Source: Glandiceps talaboti (taxonomy: Eukaryota; Hemichordata; Enteropneusta; Spengelidae). From it: a stretch of DNA of 64,000 nucleotides. Under the pieces are notes generated by a model. It was not told the DNA's origin, did no database searches, and saw nothing but the letters and a program-made list of their open reading frames with translations. Below are positions 28,440 to 37,752 of this stretch, piece by piece (positions within the stretch are counted from its first letter, which is position 1; the number at the start of each line of letters is the position of its first letter). The position numbers and the translations under genes are program-made. Where the stretch lies: assembly GCF_964340395.1 (NCBI RefSeq), contig NC_135549.1:615501-679500 (forward strand), given 5' to 3'.

Positions 28440-28596
28440 CAAGACAAAAACTACAAACACTGTACGTGACACACAGACAAAGCCAGATCAACATTTTATC
28501 AACGATCTTTAGTCATTGAATTTTCTGTTCTTTTTTTTTTCCAACCTTCAGATTTGGGATTTCAGTGATGATGAAAGTATACATTCTATGGAATAA
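4153..28596 (+). CDS. ATG7: ATG7, ubiquitin-like modifier-activating enzyme (E1-like); 3' seven exons, 5' end outside window
   Basis: ATG7 adenylates ATG12 and ATG8/LC3-family proteins, holds them as a thioester and passes them to ATG10 and ATG3; it is a cytosolic core autophagy enzyme. Exons read here: 4153-4210, 15304-15440, 15744-15956, 23807-23922, 25667-25751, 27787-27987, 28552-28596 (stop taa). All introns have GT/AG ends and the phases join without a break into about 284 residues. They match the last 40% of the roughly 700-residue family protein: IPMPGHPVN, then [38 protein letters not shown], the catalytic DQQCTV loop, [17 protein letters not shown] and the acidic tail [13 protein letters not shown] and CTGC pairs fit the E1 zinc site. 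The ferredoxin-like N-terminal domain and the first part of the adenylation domain must lie left of the window. Introns are swollen by satellites (11.1 and 7.9 kb). I see no frameshift or in-frame stop, so the gene looks functional. Confidence 0.96.
4211..4960. other. ATG7 intron, nothing recognised
   Basis: Unique-looking AT-rich intron sequence between exon a and the large array. Short open frames here have no recognisable motif. Confidence 0.5.
4961..10775. repeat. 5.8-kb satellite array, variable unit about 35-50 bp
   Basis: Core tactcagcattgtctgtat followed by a variable (gt/gtat) spacer ending in gtactgtgttcat or gtactgtgttgat. Unit length changes with the spacer, which locally expands into pure (GTAT)n at about 5347-5411, 9016-9068 and 9402-9449. 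A variant with gatgatcatactcaccattg is concentrated at 7234-8030. Long open frames on both strands (up to 871 codons at 5776-8391) are products of the repeat and are not genes. Confidence 0.97.
9069..9770. repeat. Higher-order duplication inside the 5.8-kb array, period about 381 bp
   Basis: The segment beginning acgtactgtgtacatac after (GTAT)n at about 9069 recurs at about 9450 with the same order of spacer variants. The frames at 9123-9308 and 9504-9689 translate identically. A third, less exact version lies near 5410-5800. Confidence 0.85.
10905..10944. repeat. Perfect 18-bp inverted repeat with 4-nt loop
   Basis: gttttcaatgtatcatca, loop aaac, then tgatgatacattgaaaac: 18 of 18 pairs. It lies 130 bp after the 5.8-kb array in an ATG7 intron. 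Confidence 0.95.
11002..12848. mobile_element. TIR element whose body is a 40-bp minisatellite
   Basis: The left end from 11002 reads gatccagtcatgtggggatt. The reverse complement of the right end at 12848 reads gaatccagtcatgtgaggaa. They share TCCAGTCATGTG exactly, with similarity on for about 12 more bases. TA flanks both ends (11000-11001, 12849-12850). As with the element at 944-3778, the interior is only tandem repeat. Confidence 0.7.
11041..12811. repeat. Tandem array, 40-bp unit, about 44 copies
   Basis: Unit: cagttaaaacattcacaatg, then ttgta(tt/gg)ggaactcatcac. The left part carries ttggaactca and the right part ggggaactca, so there is a variant gradient along the array. AACATT-cac-AATGTT in every unit is a small perfect hairpin. 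Confidence 0.97.
12850..13149. other. ATG7 intron, nothing recognised
   Basis: Unique sequence with one G9-10 run near 12957-12967. Confidence 0.5.
13150..13600. repeat. Tandem array, 40/41-bp unit, about 11 copies
   Basis: Unit gaggttgaaataaatgaatg then tttagcataggtttggggat. Copies alternate between tttagcatagg and tttggtatagg, and between ggtgatgggg and ggggatggagg. Confidence 0.93.
13724..13828. repeat. Short tandem repeat, 39-bp unit, 3 copies
   Basis: atgggttgacagatgttcac then tcagtcctgctatggagca. The first copy lacks the middle part. It abuts the 30-bp array. Confidence 0.9.
13831..14220. repeat. Perfect tandem array, 30-bp unit, 13 identical copies
   Basis: gtaccaagtaccacattgtc then ataaaatatt, repeated 13 times with no difference that I can see. 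Because 30 is a multiple of 3, several frames stay open (about 140-176 codons on both strands). These are periodicity artefacts. Confidence 0.98.
14221..15303. other. ATG7 intron, nothing recognised
   Basis: Unique AT-rich intron. A motif resembling an RFX X-box, gttaccatggcaat, lies at about 15260-15273, just upstream of the exon at 15304. Confidence 0.5.
15304..15440 (+). CDS. ATG7: ATG7 exon b (adenylation domain, DTRESRWLP)
   Basis: 137-bp exon between acceptor tttttaccag and donor gtatga. It reads [19 protein letters not shown], followed by [19 protein letters not shown] and IGASKRK. The segment [13 protein letters not shown] is a hallmark of the ATG7 E1-like adenylation domain and is near-identical to the vertebrate protein. 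It ends in phase 0. Confidence 0.97.
15744..15956 (+). CDS. ATG7: ATG7 exon c ([10 protein letters not shown] ... [11 protein letters not shown])
   Basis: 213-bp exon, 71 codons, phase 0 at both ends; acceptor gtctgttgtag, donor gtgagt. It starts [21 protein letters not shown] variable serine/threonine-rich linker follows (about residues 24-55 of the exon), then [17 protein letters not shown]. The CYFC pair is one half of the expected zinc-binding CxxC...CxxC set of E1-like folds. The linker is the least conserved part of this domain in animals. Confidence 0.96.
16193..17010 (+). pseudogene. Decayed non-LTR retrotransposon ORF2, C-terminal part
   Basis: The reading [20 protein letters not shown], then (after about 40 residues) [19 protein letters not shown], is the region after the reverse-transcriptase catalytic core in many animal LINEs (typically LFDxxVxPxLLYGxExWG ... 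YGELGRxPL). A TGA replaces the expected Trp after IKY at about 16418-16420. Further stops and frameshifts follow, with fragments such as KCRLSDHTL and [11 protein letters not shown] resembling the downstream RLSxHxLxIExGR motif. The element is 5'-truncated and dead, and ends just before the 4.1-kb array. Confidence 0.8.
17085..21172. repeat. 4.1-kb array of interspersed 40-bp and 47-bp units, about 94 copies
   Basis: Unit tattattcagatayaccttg, gtaaactgtgttatacatag (40 bp); the 47-bp version has an extra acttata. The two forms and the y/c variants are mixed in changing order. Two odd units carrying gtagtgtacatag lie at about 19880 and 21010. A few copies read ggcaaactg. Open frames on + are repeat artefacts. 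Confidence 0.97.
21178..21325. repeat. Degenerate repeat, about 62-bp period, 2-3 copies
   Basis: gtgaccctgtctatactgtg, gggaccctgtctatattgtg and gtgaccctgcaggg recur with related spacers. The last copy contains the small palindrome gtgaccctgcagggtcac. Confidence 0.7.
21326..22947. other. ATG7 intron, nothing recognised
   Basis: Unique AT-rich intron. The open frame at 21624-21848 shows no recognisable motif. Confidence 0.5.
22948..23118. repeat. Tandem array, 34-bp unit, 5 copies
   Basis: aatgatgaatgaatgcatat then atcctccctcataa, near-identical copies. It directly precedes a MITE end at 23119. Confidence 0.95.
23119..23186 (-). mobile_element. Fragment of the TTAA-type MITE family seen at 37753
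   Basis: The segment atgactctccagaacttaaa through tggcattcccctctt is the reverse complement of the left end of the element at 37753 (aggggaatgcc, later ctttgggttctagagtcat), with substitutions. Its other end is missing, replaced by the 34-bp array. Confidence 0.65.
23190..23362. repeat. Tandem array, 59-bp unit, 3 copies
   Basis: ttggatcttgcaattggtca then gacctgacagagtgaccaca, gtacaagacattgtgg. Nearly identical. It gives a meaningless open frame on the - strand. Confidence 0.95.
23807..23922 (+). CDS. ATG7: ATG7 exon d (catalytic cysteine)
   Basis: 116-bp exon after acceptor tgtcaattag; donor gtagga. It reads [17 protein letters not shown], then [21 protein letters not shown] plus gg. The cysteine of DQQCTV aligns with the thioester-forming active-site cysteine of ATG7 (Cys572 in human), so the catalytic residue is kept. 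The exon ends in phase 2 and joins the t of the next exon to complete a glycine codon. Confidence 0.96.
24056..24445. repeat. Tandem array, 44-bp unit, about 9 copies
   Basis: cagtgcttacacaccaacac then ttgtcatagaccaaataacg. Copies are almost identical, with one gacatc for ggcatc. It lies in the intron after the catalytic-cysteine exon. Confidence 0.95.
24446..25666. other. ATG7 intron, one small repeat
   Basis: Unique sequence apart from three copies of a 25-bp unit (tatgattgtatctgataact) at about 25389-25465. No coding signal seen before the exon at 25667. Confidence 0.55.
25667..25751 (+). CDS. ATG7: ATG7 exon e
   Basis: 85-bp exon; acceptor ttttgtacatag, donor gtaaag. It reads (G)[18 protein letters not shown], then [10 protein letters not shown]. 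The run SPLGLVPHQ leads into IRGFLSRF of the next exon, as in other animal ATG7 proteins. Confidence 0.95.
25953..26240. repeat. (GT)n compound microsatellite ending in a G-run
   Basis: (gt)n with sparse tttg and tctg interruptions, then alternating gcgcgcgtgtgcacgcgcgcg at about 26146-26171 and a G10-11 run at about 26228-26239. The purine-pyrimidine alternation could adopt Z-DNA. The open frames over it are artefacts. Confidence 0.97.
26738..27536. repeat. Tandem array, about 73-bp unit, 11 copies, each with an internal palindrome
   Basis: Unit: aagttatccatgttagcatc, actgtagttactacctattt, gtgcatacatatatacgtat, gcagatagcaatt. The arm tgcatac...gtatgca pairs in every copy. Two palindrome types alternate (acatatatacgta versus acagataaatgta), and the middle block of copies carries the second type. 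Confidence 0.95.
27787..27987 (+). CDS. ATG7: ATG7 exon f (IRGFLSRF ... second CxxC)
   Basis: 201-bp exon, 67 codons, phase 0; acceptor ttgacctag, donor gtatgg. It starts [20 protein letters not shown], then CTGCSDSVI with the second CxxC pair, and [13 protein letters not shown]. It continues through [18 protein letters not shown], the family's conserved C-terminal helix region. Confidence 0.97.
28131..28230 (-). mobile_element. 3' end of a LINE-like element with (TTATC)n tail
   Basis: Read on the - strand, a degraded 3' terminus ends ...cggttgaaataaagttttat followed by about four cttat repeats. The same join is found at 49268-49320 beside a recognisable LINE coding remnant, so this is probably the 3' tip of the same family. 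No coding part remains. Confidence 0.55.
28264..28440. repeat. Compound microsatellite (ACAT)n-(GTAC)n-(CA)n
   Basis: (catacatacata) from 28291, then (gtac)n at about 28342-28370, then (ac)n at 28380-28438, within the last ATG7 intron, about 110 bp before the final exon. Open frames here are artefacts. Confidence 0.97.
28552..28596 (+). CDS. ATG7: ATG7 last coding exon
   Basis: Fifteen codons including taa: [14 protein letters not shown]. The acceptor ccaaccttcag follows a polypyrimidine run. The acidic tail matches the WDxSDDE tail that in ATG7 forms the C-terminal element recruiting ATG8-family proteins. Confidence 0.95.
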   Translation: MWDFSDDESIHSME

Positions 28597-29465
28597 AACC
28601 AGCTACAACTGCTATCCATGTTGGAGTATGGATTTACTGGAATGGGAAAAAACAAACTACTAAGTGTATCATGATTTATCTCGGTACTATGAAAAGCGTT
28701 CATTCCTTGAATTCAACATGATCCTAAATTATCCCAAACTATCTTTAAACAGCGGATAAGATTCATTCCGTGCACTGGGAAAGAATGCCAATCTATTCTA
28801 GACCTGTCCTAGAATGTCAACTGCATTCCTATCACAACACTTTATCTCTCAACATGCATGGAGCAACCGAATGGAAGAGCAAATGGAAGATTTTAGTCAA
28901 CAATGGAGGAAGAGTCACACCTCTCGAGTCTCCACCTAAAAATGTGTACCGTAGGGAGATTAATATTAGAGTGAATTAGTATAGCATGGAAAAACCACAG
29001 GTTTTAGATCAGTTGTCGTCTGTTGTTACTGAGGGGATGACATTGTAGCCCGCATTCATAGATAGGTGAGGAAAGTAAGAGTGACAAGCATGGAATCCAG
29101 ACGTGATTCAAGACATGCCAAGACTGTAAATCTCTGCAAGATGTTCAATTAATGTTGACAAGTTGACTGAGCTCCTTGAAGTATGTTAACTACTTGTGAC
29201 CTGCAGGCCACACTGCATTGATGAGACTTCCAGCTCCACTCACTCATCAAGTTGCCAAAATAGATTTACCATGATGTAAAATAGCAATATAGTGAAATGT
29301 GAAGATATAAATATGTATAAATATCATTGTATATGCTGTGTACTTTGACAGCTTTTTTAAATACTCCAGATCATTAAATATGATATACCAGCATTTTTTC
29401 TGTCAAGTTACAACTAAAGTCTGTTAGATTTATGTCTCAAAAAGTGCAAATTGAAAAATAAAAAT
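28597..29465 (+). other. ATG7: Probable ATG7 3' UTR with candidate polyadenylation signal
   Basis: No coding signal follows the ATG7 stop. A candidate AATAAA lies at about 29457-29462. Other A-rich hexamers exist, so the exact 3' end is an inference. An open frame at 28770-28979 shows no family resemblance. Confidence 0.35.
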
Positions 29466-29884
29466 GTAAGGATCCGAAATAAGACAAAACATACTTAAAT
29501 ATCAAGGCCAAATGGTAAACTTATAATTCAATGATAAAAAAATATGGAAGAATTCATCCTAGCCAATCAGAGGAATTTAATGCTGATATGAATATTCATT
29601 GAGATGCTTCACATAATAATTACTTTGTATTAAATATGATATAACAGAAGAAATTTGTTTATGTAAGAATTGAAGGCTTGGATGTGGATAGATATATGTA
29701 ACCCCATCCCCAGATAGATAGAGAAGCTGTTGTGTTGGTATTCCTGATATTTCAGAATATCAAACAGGCTTACAACTGTGATTAGATATACCAGTACTTC
29801 AAGTTTAAGAATGTGTATGTGATAATGTAGATATAGCTTGTACATTTGTACATGACTTTTGAAAAACTATTTGTGGCAAATATT
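29466..29884. other. Intergenic, nothing recognised
   Basis: AT-rich unique sequence between the likely ATG7 3' end and a SINE. Confidence 0.5.
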
Positions 29885-30175
29885 CTGGTACTTGGCTCAG
29901 GATTGCCACTTGGCTCAAGATTGTACGCCTCTTACCTCTGCAGTCTGGGTTCAAACCCGCCAGGTGTCGGCTGGGTTTGATTTAAAATTTAACCAGGTCT
30001 GTATGTAACTGACTGTAAGAAGGGTGATGCTCAGTTTGACCCTACCAAACAGGTTTTCCCCGGGTACTTCGGTTTCCTCCTGCTTCTTCAACACTAGGGC
30101 GCTGCTCTTGCTACGATCATTCAACAAATTTCCTAATTTATTTTGATGAATAAAGATTTTTATTTAAAAAAATTA
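29885..30175 (+). mobile_element. tRNA-derived SINE
   Basis: A tRNA-like head: A-box-like tggctcaggattg at 29893 (repeated as tggctcaagattg at about 29911), cgcctcttacctctgcag, then a B box ggttcaaaccc at 29948-29958. The body contains ccccgggtacttcggtttcc at about 30057-30076, a motif I recall from SINE bodies of several invertebrates. It ends in an A-rich tail near 30155-30180. The doubled A box suggests a small internal duplication. The 40-bp array starts almost at once after the tail. Confidence 0.75.
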
Positions 30176-30225
30176 AGAAAATAGTGGCAGATCAAGTATT
30201 TGGCTGAAGATAGCTAATTTAGTTA

Positions 30226-32737
30226 CATATCAGTATATGGCTGAGGATAGCCAATGTAGTGGTAGATATCCAGTATAGGGCTGAGGATAGCCAATGTAGT
30301 GGTAGATATCCAGTATAGGGCTGAGGATAGCCAATTCAGTGGTAGATATCCAGTATAGGGCTGAGGATAGCCAATTTAGTGGCAGATATCCAGTATATGG
30401 CTGAGGATAGCCAATTCAGTGGCAGATATCCAGTATTTGGCTGAGGATAGCCAATTCAGTGGCAGATATCCAGTATAGGGCTGAGGATAGCCAATTTAGT
30501 GGCAGATATCCAGTATTTGGTTGAGGATAGCCAATTCAGTGGTAGATATCCAGTATAGGGCTGAGGATAGCCAATGTAGTGGCAGATATCCAGTATATGG
30601 CTGAGGATAGCCAATTCAGTGGCAGATATCCAGTATAGGGCTGAGGATAGCCAATTCAGTGGCAGATATCCAGTATATGGCTGAGGATAGCCAATGTAGT
30701 GGTAGATATCCAGTATAGGGCTGAGGATAGCCAATTCAGTGGCAGATATCCAGTATAGGGCTGAGGATAGCCAATTCAGTGGCAGATATCCAGTATAGGG
30801 CTGAGGATAGCCAATGTAGTGGTAGATATCCAGTATTTTGCTGAGGATAGCCAATTTAGTGGTAGATATCCAGTATAGGGCTGAGGATAGCCAATTCAGT
30901 GGCAGATATCCAGTATAGGGCTGAGGATAGCCAATTTAGTGGCAGATATCCAGTATTTGGCTGAGGATAGCCAATTCAGTGGCAGATATCCAGTATATGG
31001 CTGAGGATAGCCAATTTAGTGGCAGATATCCAGTATTTGGCTGAGGATAGCCAATTTAGTGGTAGATATCCAGTATAGGGCTGAGGATAGCCAATTCAGT
31101 GGTAGATATCCAGTATTTTGCTGAGGATAGCCAATTCAGTGGTAGATATCCAGTATTTTGCTGAGGATAGCCAATTCAGTGGCAGATATCCAGTATTTTG
31201 CTGAGGATAGCCAATTCAGTGGTAGATATCCAGTATTTTGCTGAGGATAGCCAATTCAGTGGTAGATATCCAGTATAGGGCTGAGGATAGCCAATTCAGT
31301 GGCAGATATCCAGTATTTGGCTGAGGATAGCCAATTTAGTGGCAGATATCCAGTATTTTGCTGAGGATAGCCAATTCAGTGGTAGATATCCAGTATAGGG
31401 CTGAGGATAGCCAATTCAGTGGCAGATATCCAGTATTTTGCTGAGGATAGCCAATTCAGTGGCAGATATCCAGTATAGGGCTGAGGATAGCCAATTCAGT
31501 GGCAGATATCCAGTATAGGGCTGAGGATAGCCAATTCAGTGGCAGATATCCAGTATTTTGCTGAGGATAGCCAATTCAGTGGCAGATATCCAGTATAGGG
31601 CTGAGGATAGCCAATTCAGTGGCAGATATCCAGTATTTGGCTGAGGATAGCCAATTCAGTGGCAGATATCCAGTATAGGGCTGAGGATAGCCAATTCAGT
31701 GGCAGATATCCAGTATAGGGCTGAGGATAGCCAATTTAGTGGCAGATATCCAGTATTTTGCTGAGGATAGCCAATTCAGTGGCAGATATCCAGTATAGGG
31801 CTGAGGATAGCCAATGTAGTGGTAGATATCCAGTATAGGGCTGAGGATAGCCAATTCAGTGGCAGATATCCAGTATAGGGCTGAGGATAGCCAATTTAGT
31901 GGCAGATATCCAGTATAGGGCTGAGGATAGCCAATTTAGTGGCAGATATCCAGTATTTTGCTGAGGATAGCCAATTCAGTGGCAGATATCCAGTATAGGG
32001 CTGAGGATAGCCAATTCAGTGGCCGATATCCAGTATTTTGCTGAGGATAGCCAATTCAGTGGCAGATATCCAGTATTTGGTTGAGGATAGCCAATTCAGT
32101 GGCAGATATCCAGTATAGGGCTGAGGATAGCCAATTCAGTGGCAGATATCCAGTATAGGGCTGAGGATAGCCAATTCAGTGGCAGATATCCAGTATTTTG
32201 CTGAGGATAGCCAATTCAGTGGCAGATATCCAGTATAGGGCTGAGGATAGCCAATTCAGTGGCAGATATCCAGTATAGGGCTGAGGATAGCCAATTCAGT
32301 GGCAGATATCCAGTATAGGGCTGAGGATAGCCAATTCAGTGGCAGATATCCAGTATAGGGCTGAGGATAGCCAATTCAGTGGCAGATATCCAGTATAGGG
32401 CTGAGGATAGCCAATTCAGTGGCAGATATCCAGTATTTGGTTGAGGATAGCCAATTCAGTGGCAGATATCCAGTATAGGGCTGAGGATAGCCAATTCAGT
32501 GGTAGATATCCAGTATAGGGCTGAGGATAGCCAATTCAGTGGCAGATATCCAGTATTTTGCTGAGGATAGCCAATTCAGTGGCAGATATCCAGTATATGG
32601 CTGAGGATAGCCAATTCAGTGGCAGATATCCAGTATAGGGCTGAGGATAGCCAATTCAGTGGTAGATATCCAGTATAGGGCTGAGGATAGCCAATTTAGT
32701 GGCAGATATCCAGTATTTGGTTGAGGATAGCCAATTA
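30226..32737. repeat. 2.5-kb tandem array, 40-bp unit, about 63 copies
   Basis: ctgaggatagccaattcagt then ggcagatatccagtataggg. Main variants are taggg/tttgg/ttttg/tatgg, ccaattcag/ccaatttag/ccaatgtag and ggcag/ggtag. The unit keeps exactly 40 bp over nearly the whole array. GGCT-gaggat-AGCC and GATATC are internal palindromes. A 132-codon frame on - is an artefact. Confidence 0.98.
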
Positions 32738-33104
32738 GATTGTATTGATACAAATCAAATTATAGTGACATGTGTGATATTTACTAGAAAATATTAAATA
32801 TACTTTTAAGGGAATTTAAGGTTAATCATGTCTACCAGAAAAGTCCTTCATGTTTGTATAATTCACTAATATTGTCAAATAAAGATTGTCTAAACCAGTT
32901 AAGAAGAATACAAATTGAAAACTTGTTTTGTTTATATATTTACTGCACCTCATTATACACATATTGAATTGTCCTTGGATGGAATGTACACAGAATGTAA
33001 CAATAGTGGCATTTTAATTGAAAGTCAAGAAAGAAATTCATAGAGCATGAAAACGGCACATTTGTCATATATACATAACTAGCCTAACAGCAAAACTAAA
33101 TGTG
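32738..33104. other. Intergenic, nothing recognised
   Basis: Unique AT-rich spacer between two large arrays, with decayed 37-bp units at its right edge. Confidence 0.5.
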
Positions 33105-36100
33105 TAGATCATAGAACTAGTCTAAGAACATAGATCATAGAACTACCCTAACAACATAAGTAGTGTTTAGATCATATAACTAGTCTAAGAACATAACTAG
33201 TGTTTAGATCATAGAACTAGTCTAAGAACATAACTAGTGTTTAGATCATAGAACTACCCTAACAACATAAGTAGTATTTAGATCATAGAACTAGTCTAAC
33301 AACATAAGTAGTGTTTAGATCATAGAACTACCCTAACAACATAACTAGTGTTTAGATCATAGAACTACCCTAACAACATAAGTAGTGTTTAGATCATAGA
33401 ACTACCCTAACAACATAACTAGTGTTTAGATCATAGAACTACCCTAACAACATAAGTAGTGTTTAGATCATAGAACTACCCTAACAACATAAGTAGTATT
33501 TAGATCATAGAACTAGTCTAACAACATAACTAGTGTTTAGATCATAGAACTACCCTAACAACATAAGTAGTGTTTAGATCATAGAACTACCCTAACAACA
33601 TAACTAGTGTTTAGATCATAGAACTACCCTAACAACATAAGTAGTGTTTAGATCATAGAACTACCCTAACAACATAAGTAGTATTTAGATCATAGAACTA
33701 GTCTAACAACATAACTAGTGTTTAGATCATAGAACTACCCTAACAACATAAGTAGTGTTTAGATCATAGAACTACCCTAACAACATAAGTAGTATTTAGA
33801 TCATAGAACTAGTCTAACAACATAACTAGTATTTAGATCATAGAACTACCCTAACAACATAAGTAGTGTTTAGATCATAGAACTACCCTAACAACATAAC
33901 TAGTGTTTAGATCATATAACTAGTCTAAGAACATAACTAGTGTTTAGATCATAGAACTACCCTAACAACATAACTAGTGTTTAGATCATATAACTAGTCT
34001 AACAACATAAGTAGTGTTTAGATCATATAACTAGTCTAACAACATAAGTAGTGTTTAGATCATAGAACTACCCTAACAACATAACTAGTGTTTAGATCAT
34101 AGAACTACCCTAACAACATAAGTAGTGTTTAGATCATAGAACTACCCTAACAACATAACTAGTGTTTAGATCATAGAACTACCCTAACAACATAACTAGT
34201 GTTTAGATCATAGAACTACCCTAACAACATAAGTAGTGTTTAGATCATATAACTAGTCTAACAACATAACTAGTGTTTAGATCATATAACTAGTCTAAGA
34301 ACATATTAAGTAGTGTTTAGATCATAGAACTACCCTAACAACATAACTAGTATTTAGATCATAGAACTACCCTAACAACATAACTAGTATTTAGATCATA
34401 TAACTACCCTAACAACATAACTAGTGTTTAGATCATATAACTAGTCTAACAACATAACTAGTATTTAGATCATATAACTAGTCTAACAACATAACTAGTA
34501 TTTAGATCATAGAACTAGTCTAACAACATAACTAGTGTTTAGATCATATAACTAGTCTAACAACATAACTAGTATTTAGATCATAGAACTACCCTAACAA
34601 CATAACCAGTGTTTAGATCATAGAACTAGTCTAACAACATAACTAGTGTTTAGATCATAGAACTACCCTAACAACATAACCAGTGTTTAGATCATATAAC
34701 TAGTCTAAGAACATAACTAGTGTTTAGATCATAGAACTACCCTAACAACATAACTAGTGTTTAGATCATATAACTAGTCTAAGAACATAACTAGTGTTTA
34801 GATCATAGAACTACCCTAACAACATAACTAGTGTTTAGATCATATAACTAGTCTAACAACATAAGTAGTGTTTAGATCATATAACTAGTCTAACAACATA
34901 AGTAGTGTTTAGATCATAGAACTACCCTAACAACATAACTAGTGTTTAGATCATAGAACTACCCTAACAACATAAGTAGTGTTTAGATCATAGAACTACC
35001 CTAACAACATAACTAGTGTTTAGATCATAGAACTACCCTAACAACATAACTAGTGTTTAGATCATAGAACTACCCTAACAACATAAGTAGTGTTTAGATC
35101 ATATAACTAGTCTAACAACATAACTAGTGTTTAGATCATATAACTAGTCTAAGAACATATTAAGTAGTGTTTAGATCATAGAACTACCCTAACAACATAA
35201 CTAGTATTTAGATCATAGAACTACCCTAACAACATAACTAGTATTTAGATCATATAACTACCCTAACAACATAACTAGTGTTTAGATCATATAACTAGTC
35301 TAACAACATAACTAGTATTTAGATCATATAACTAGTCTAACAACATAACTAGTATTTAGATCATAGAACTAGTCTAACAACATAACTAGTGTTTAGATCA
35401 TAGAACTACCCTAACAACATAACCAGTGTTTAGATCATATAACTACCCTAACAACATAACTAGTATTTAGATCATATAACTAGTCTAACAACATAACCAG
35501 TGTTTAGATCATATAACTAGTCTAACAACATAACTAGTATTTAGATCATATAACTACCCTAACAACATAACTAGTGTTTAGATCATATAACTAGTCTAAC
35601 AACATAACTAGAATTTAGATCATAGAACTAGTCTAACAACATAACTAGTGTTTAGATCATAGAACTAGTCTAACAACATAACTAGTATTTAGATCATAGA
35701 ACTACCCTAACAACATTAAACCAGTGTTTAGATCATAGAACTACCCTAACAACATAACTAGTGTTTAGATCATAGAACTACCCTAACAACATAACTAGTA
35801 TTTAGATCATAGAACTACCCTAACAACATAAGTAGTGTTTAGATCATAGAACTACCCTAACAACATTAGTGTTTAGATCATAGAACTACCCTAACAACAT
35901 AAGTAGTGTTTAGATCATAGAACTACCCTAACAACATAACTAGTATTTAGATCATAGAACTACCCTAACAACATAACTAGTATTTAGATCATAGAACTAC
36001 CCTAACAACATAACTAGTGTTTAGATCATAGAACTACCCTAACAACATAAGTAGTGTTTAGATCATATAACTAGTCTAAGAACATAAGTAGTGTTTAGAT

Positions 36101-37336
36101 CATAGAACTAGTCTAAGAACATAAGTAGTGTTTAGATCATAGAACTAGTCTAAGAACATAAGTAGTGTTTAGATCATAGAACTACCCTAACAACATAAGT
36201 AGTGTTTAGATCATAGAACTACCCTAACAACATAACTAGTACTTAGATCATAGAACTACCCTAACAACATAAGTAGTGTTTAGATCATAGAACTACCCTA
36301 ACAACATAAGTAGTGTTTAGATCATAGAACTACCCTAACAACATAAGTAGTGTTTAGATCATAGAACTAGTCTAACAACATAAGTAGTGTTTAGATCATA
36401 GAACTACCCTAACAACATAAGTAGTGTTTAGATCATAGAACTACCCTAACAACATAACTAGTATTTAGATCATAGAACTACCCTAACAACATAACTAGTG
36501 TTTAGATCATATAACTAGTCTAAGAACATAACTAGTGTTTAGATCATAGAACTACCCTAACAACATAACTAGTGTTTAGATCATAGAACTACCCTAACAA
36601 CATAACTAGTGTTTAGATCATAGAACTACCCTAACAACATAACTAGTATTTAGATCATAGAACTACCCTAACAACATAACTAGTATTTAGATCATAGAAC
36701 TATCCTAACAATTAGTGTTTAGATCATAGAACTAGTCTAAGAACATAAGTAGTGTTTAGATCATAGAACTACCCTAACAACATAAGTAGTGTTTAGATCA
36801 TATAACTACCCTAACAACATAAGTAGTGTTTAGATCATAGAACTACCCTAACAACATAAGTAGTGTTTAGATCATAGAACTAGTCTAACAACATAAGTAG
36901 TATTTAGATCATAGAACTACCCTAACAACATAACTAGTACTTAGATCATAGAACTACCCTAACAACATAACTAGTATTTAGATCATATAACTACCCTAAC
37001 AACATAAGTAGTGTTTAGATCATATAACTAGTCTAAGAACATAAGTAGTGTTTAGATCATAGAACTACCCTAACAACATAACTAGTGTTTAGATCATAGA
37101 ACTAGTCTAAGAACATAAGTAGTATTTAGATCATAGAACTACCCTAACAACATAACTAGTATTTAGATCATAGAACTACCCTAACAACATAAGTAGTGTT
37201 TAGATCATATAACTAGTCTAAGAACATAACAAGTACTTAGATCATAGAACTACCCTAACAACATAAGTAGTGTTTAGATCATAGAACTAGTCTAAGAACA
37301 TAACTAGTGTTTAAATCATAGAACTAGTCTAACAAC
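33105..37336. repeat. 4.2-kb tandem array, 37-bp unit, about 114 copies
   Basis: catagaactaccctaacaac then ataactagtgtttagat. Two sub-types alternate: actaccctaacaac and actagtctaa(c/g)aac; the junction is ataactagt or ataagtagt. Rare length variants (acatattaag, aacattaaacc, aacattagtg) mark internal duplications. Confidence 0.98.
34050..35400. repeat. 854-bp duplication inside the 37-bp array
   Basis: The rare 3-bp-longer unit acatattaag occurs at 34301 and again at 35155, 854 bp apart (23 units plus 3). The order of unit variants around both positions agrees for at least about 250 bp downstream and about 100 bp upstream, so a block of about 23 units was duplicated. Confidence 0.8.
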
Positions 37337-37752
37337 TTGATTTTTGATTTTTGGAGGGAGAAAAGTGTCGTTTGCACAGTACACAAATATCATGCACATA
37401 CAACGTACTTGCACACAAAATCTTACAATTTTATGTCGACACTTCACAAACATTATTGATGAATATTAGAGCAACTTGGGGGGGGGAGGTAATTACAGTT
37501 ACTGTAGATTCTAATCAAGGCTATTTTGTTGAAGTTAGGGAAGCTCACTTCAAAGTAAAGGTTAAAGGTCACAACAGACTTATAGCATCAAACTTCTGTG
37601 GAACAGTTTGATAATTTTTTGTAACAAATTACACATTCTTCCATATCCATCATCCATATTTGTTAGAGCAGGGTTATCATAGCAGTGCTATATGTACAAT
37701 ATGAATGTTATGTATCAATGAACAGAATGCCTATAACCATTAACCCCATTAA
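37337..37752. other. Intergenic, nothing recognised
   Basis: Unique sequence with one G8 run near 37479. An 86-codon frame (37351-37611) shows no recognisable motif. Confidence 0.5.

Noticed and set aside
30456-30854. 132-codon frame on -
   Set aside because: Translation of the 40-bp array; stops appear as soon as unit variants shift.
33105-37336. Interstitial telomere
   Set aside because: CCCTAA occurs once per 37-bp unit, not in tandem.
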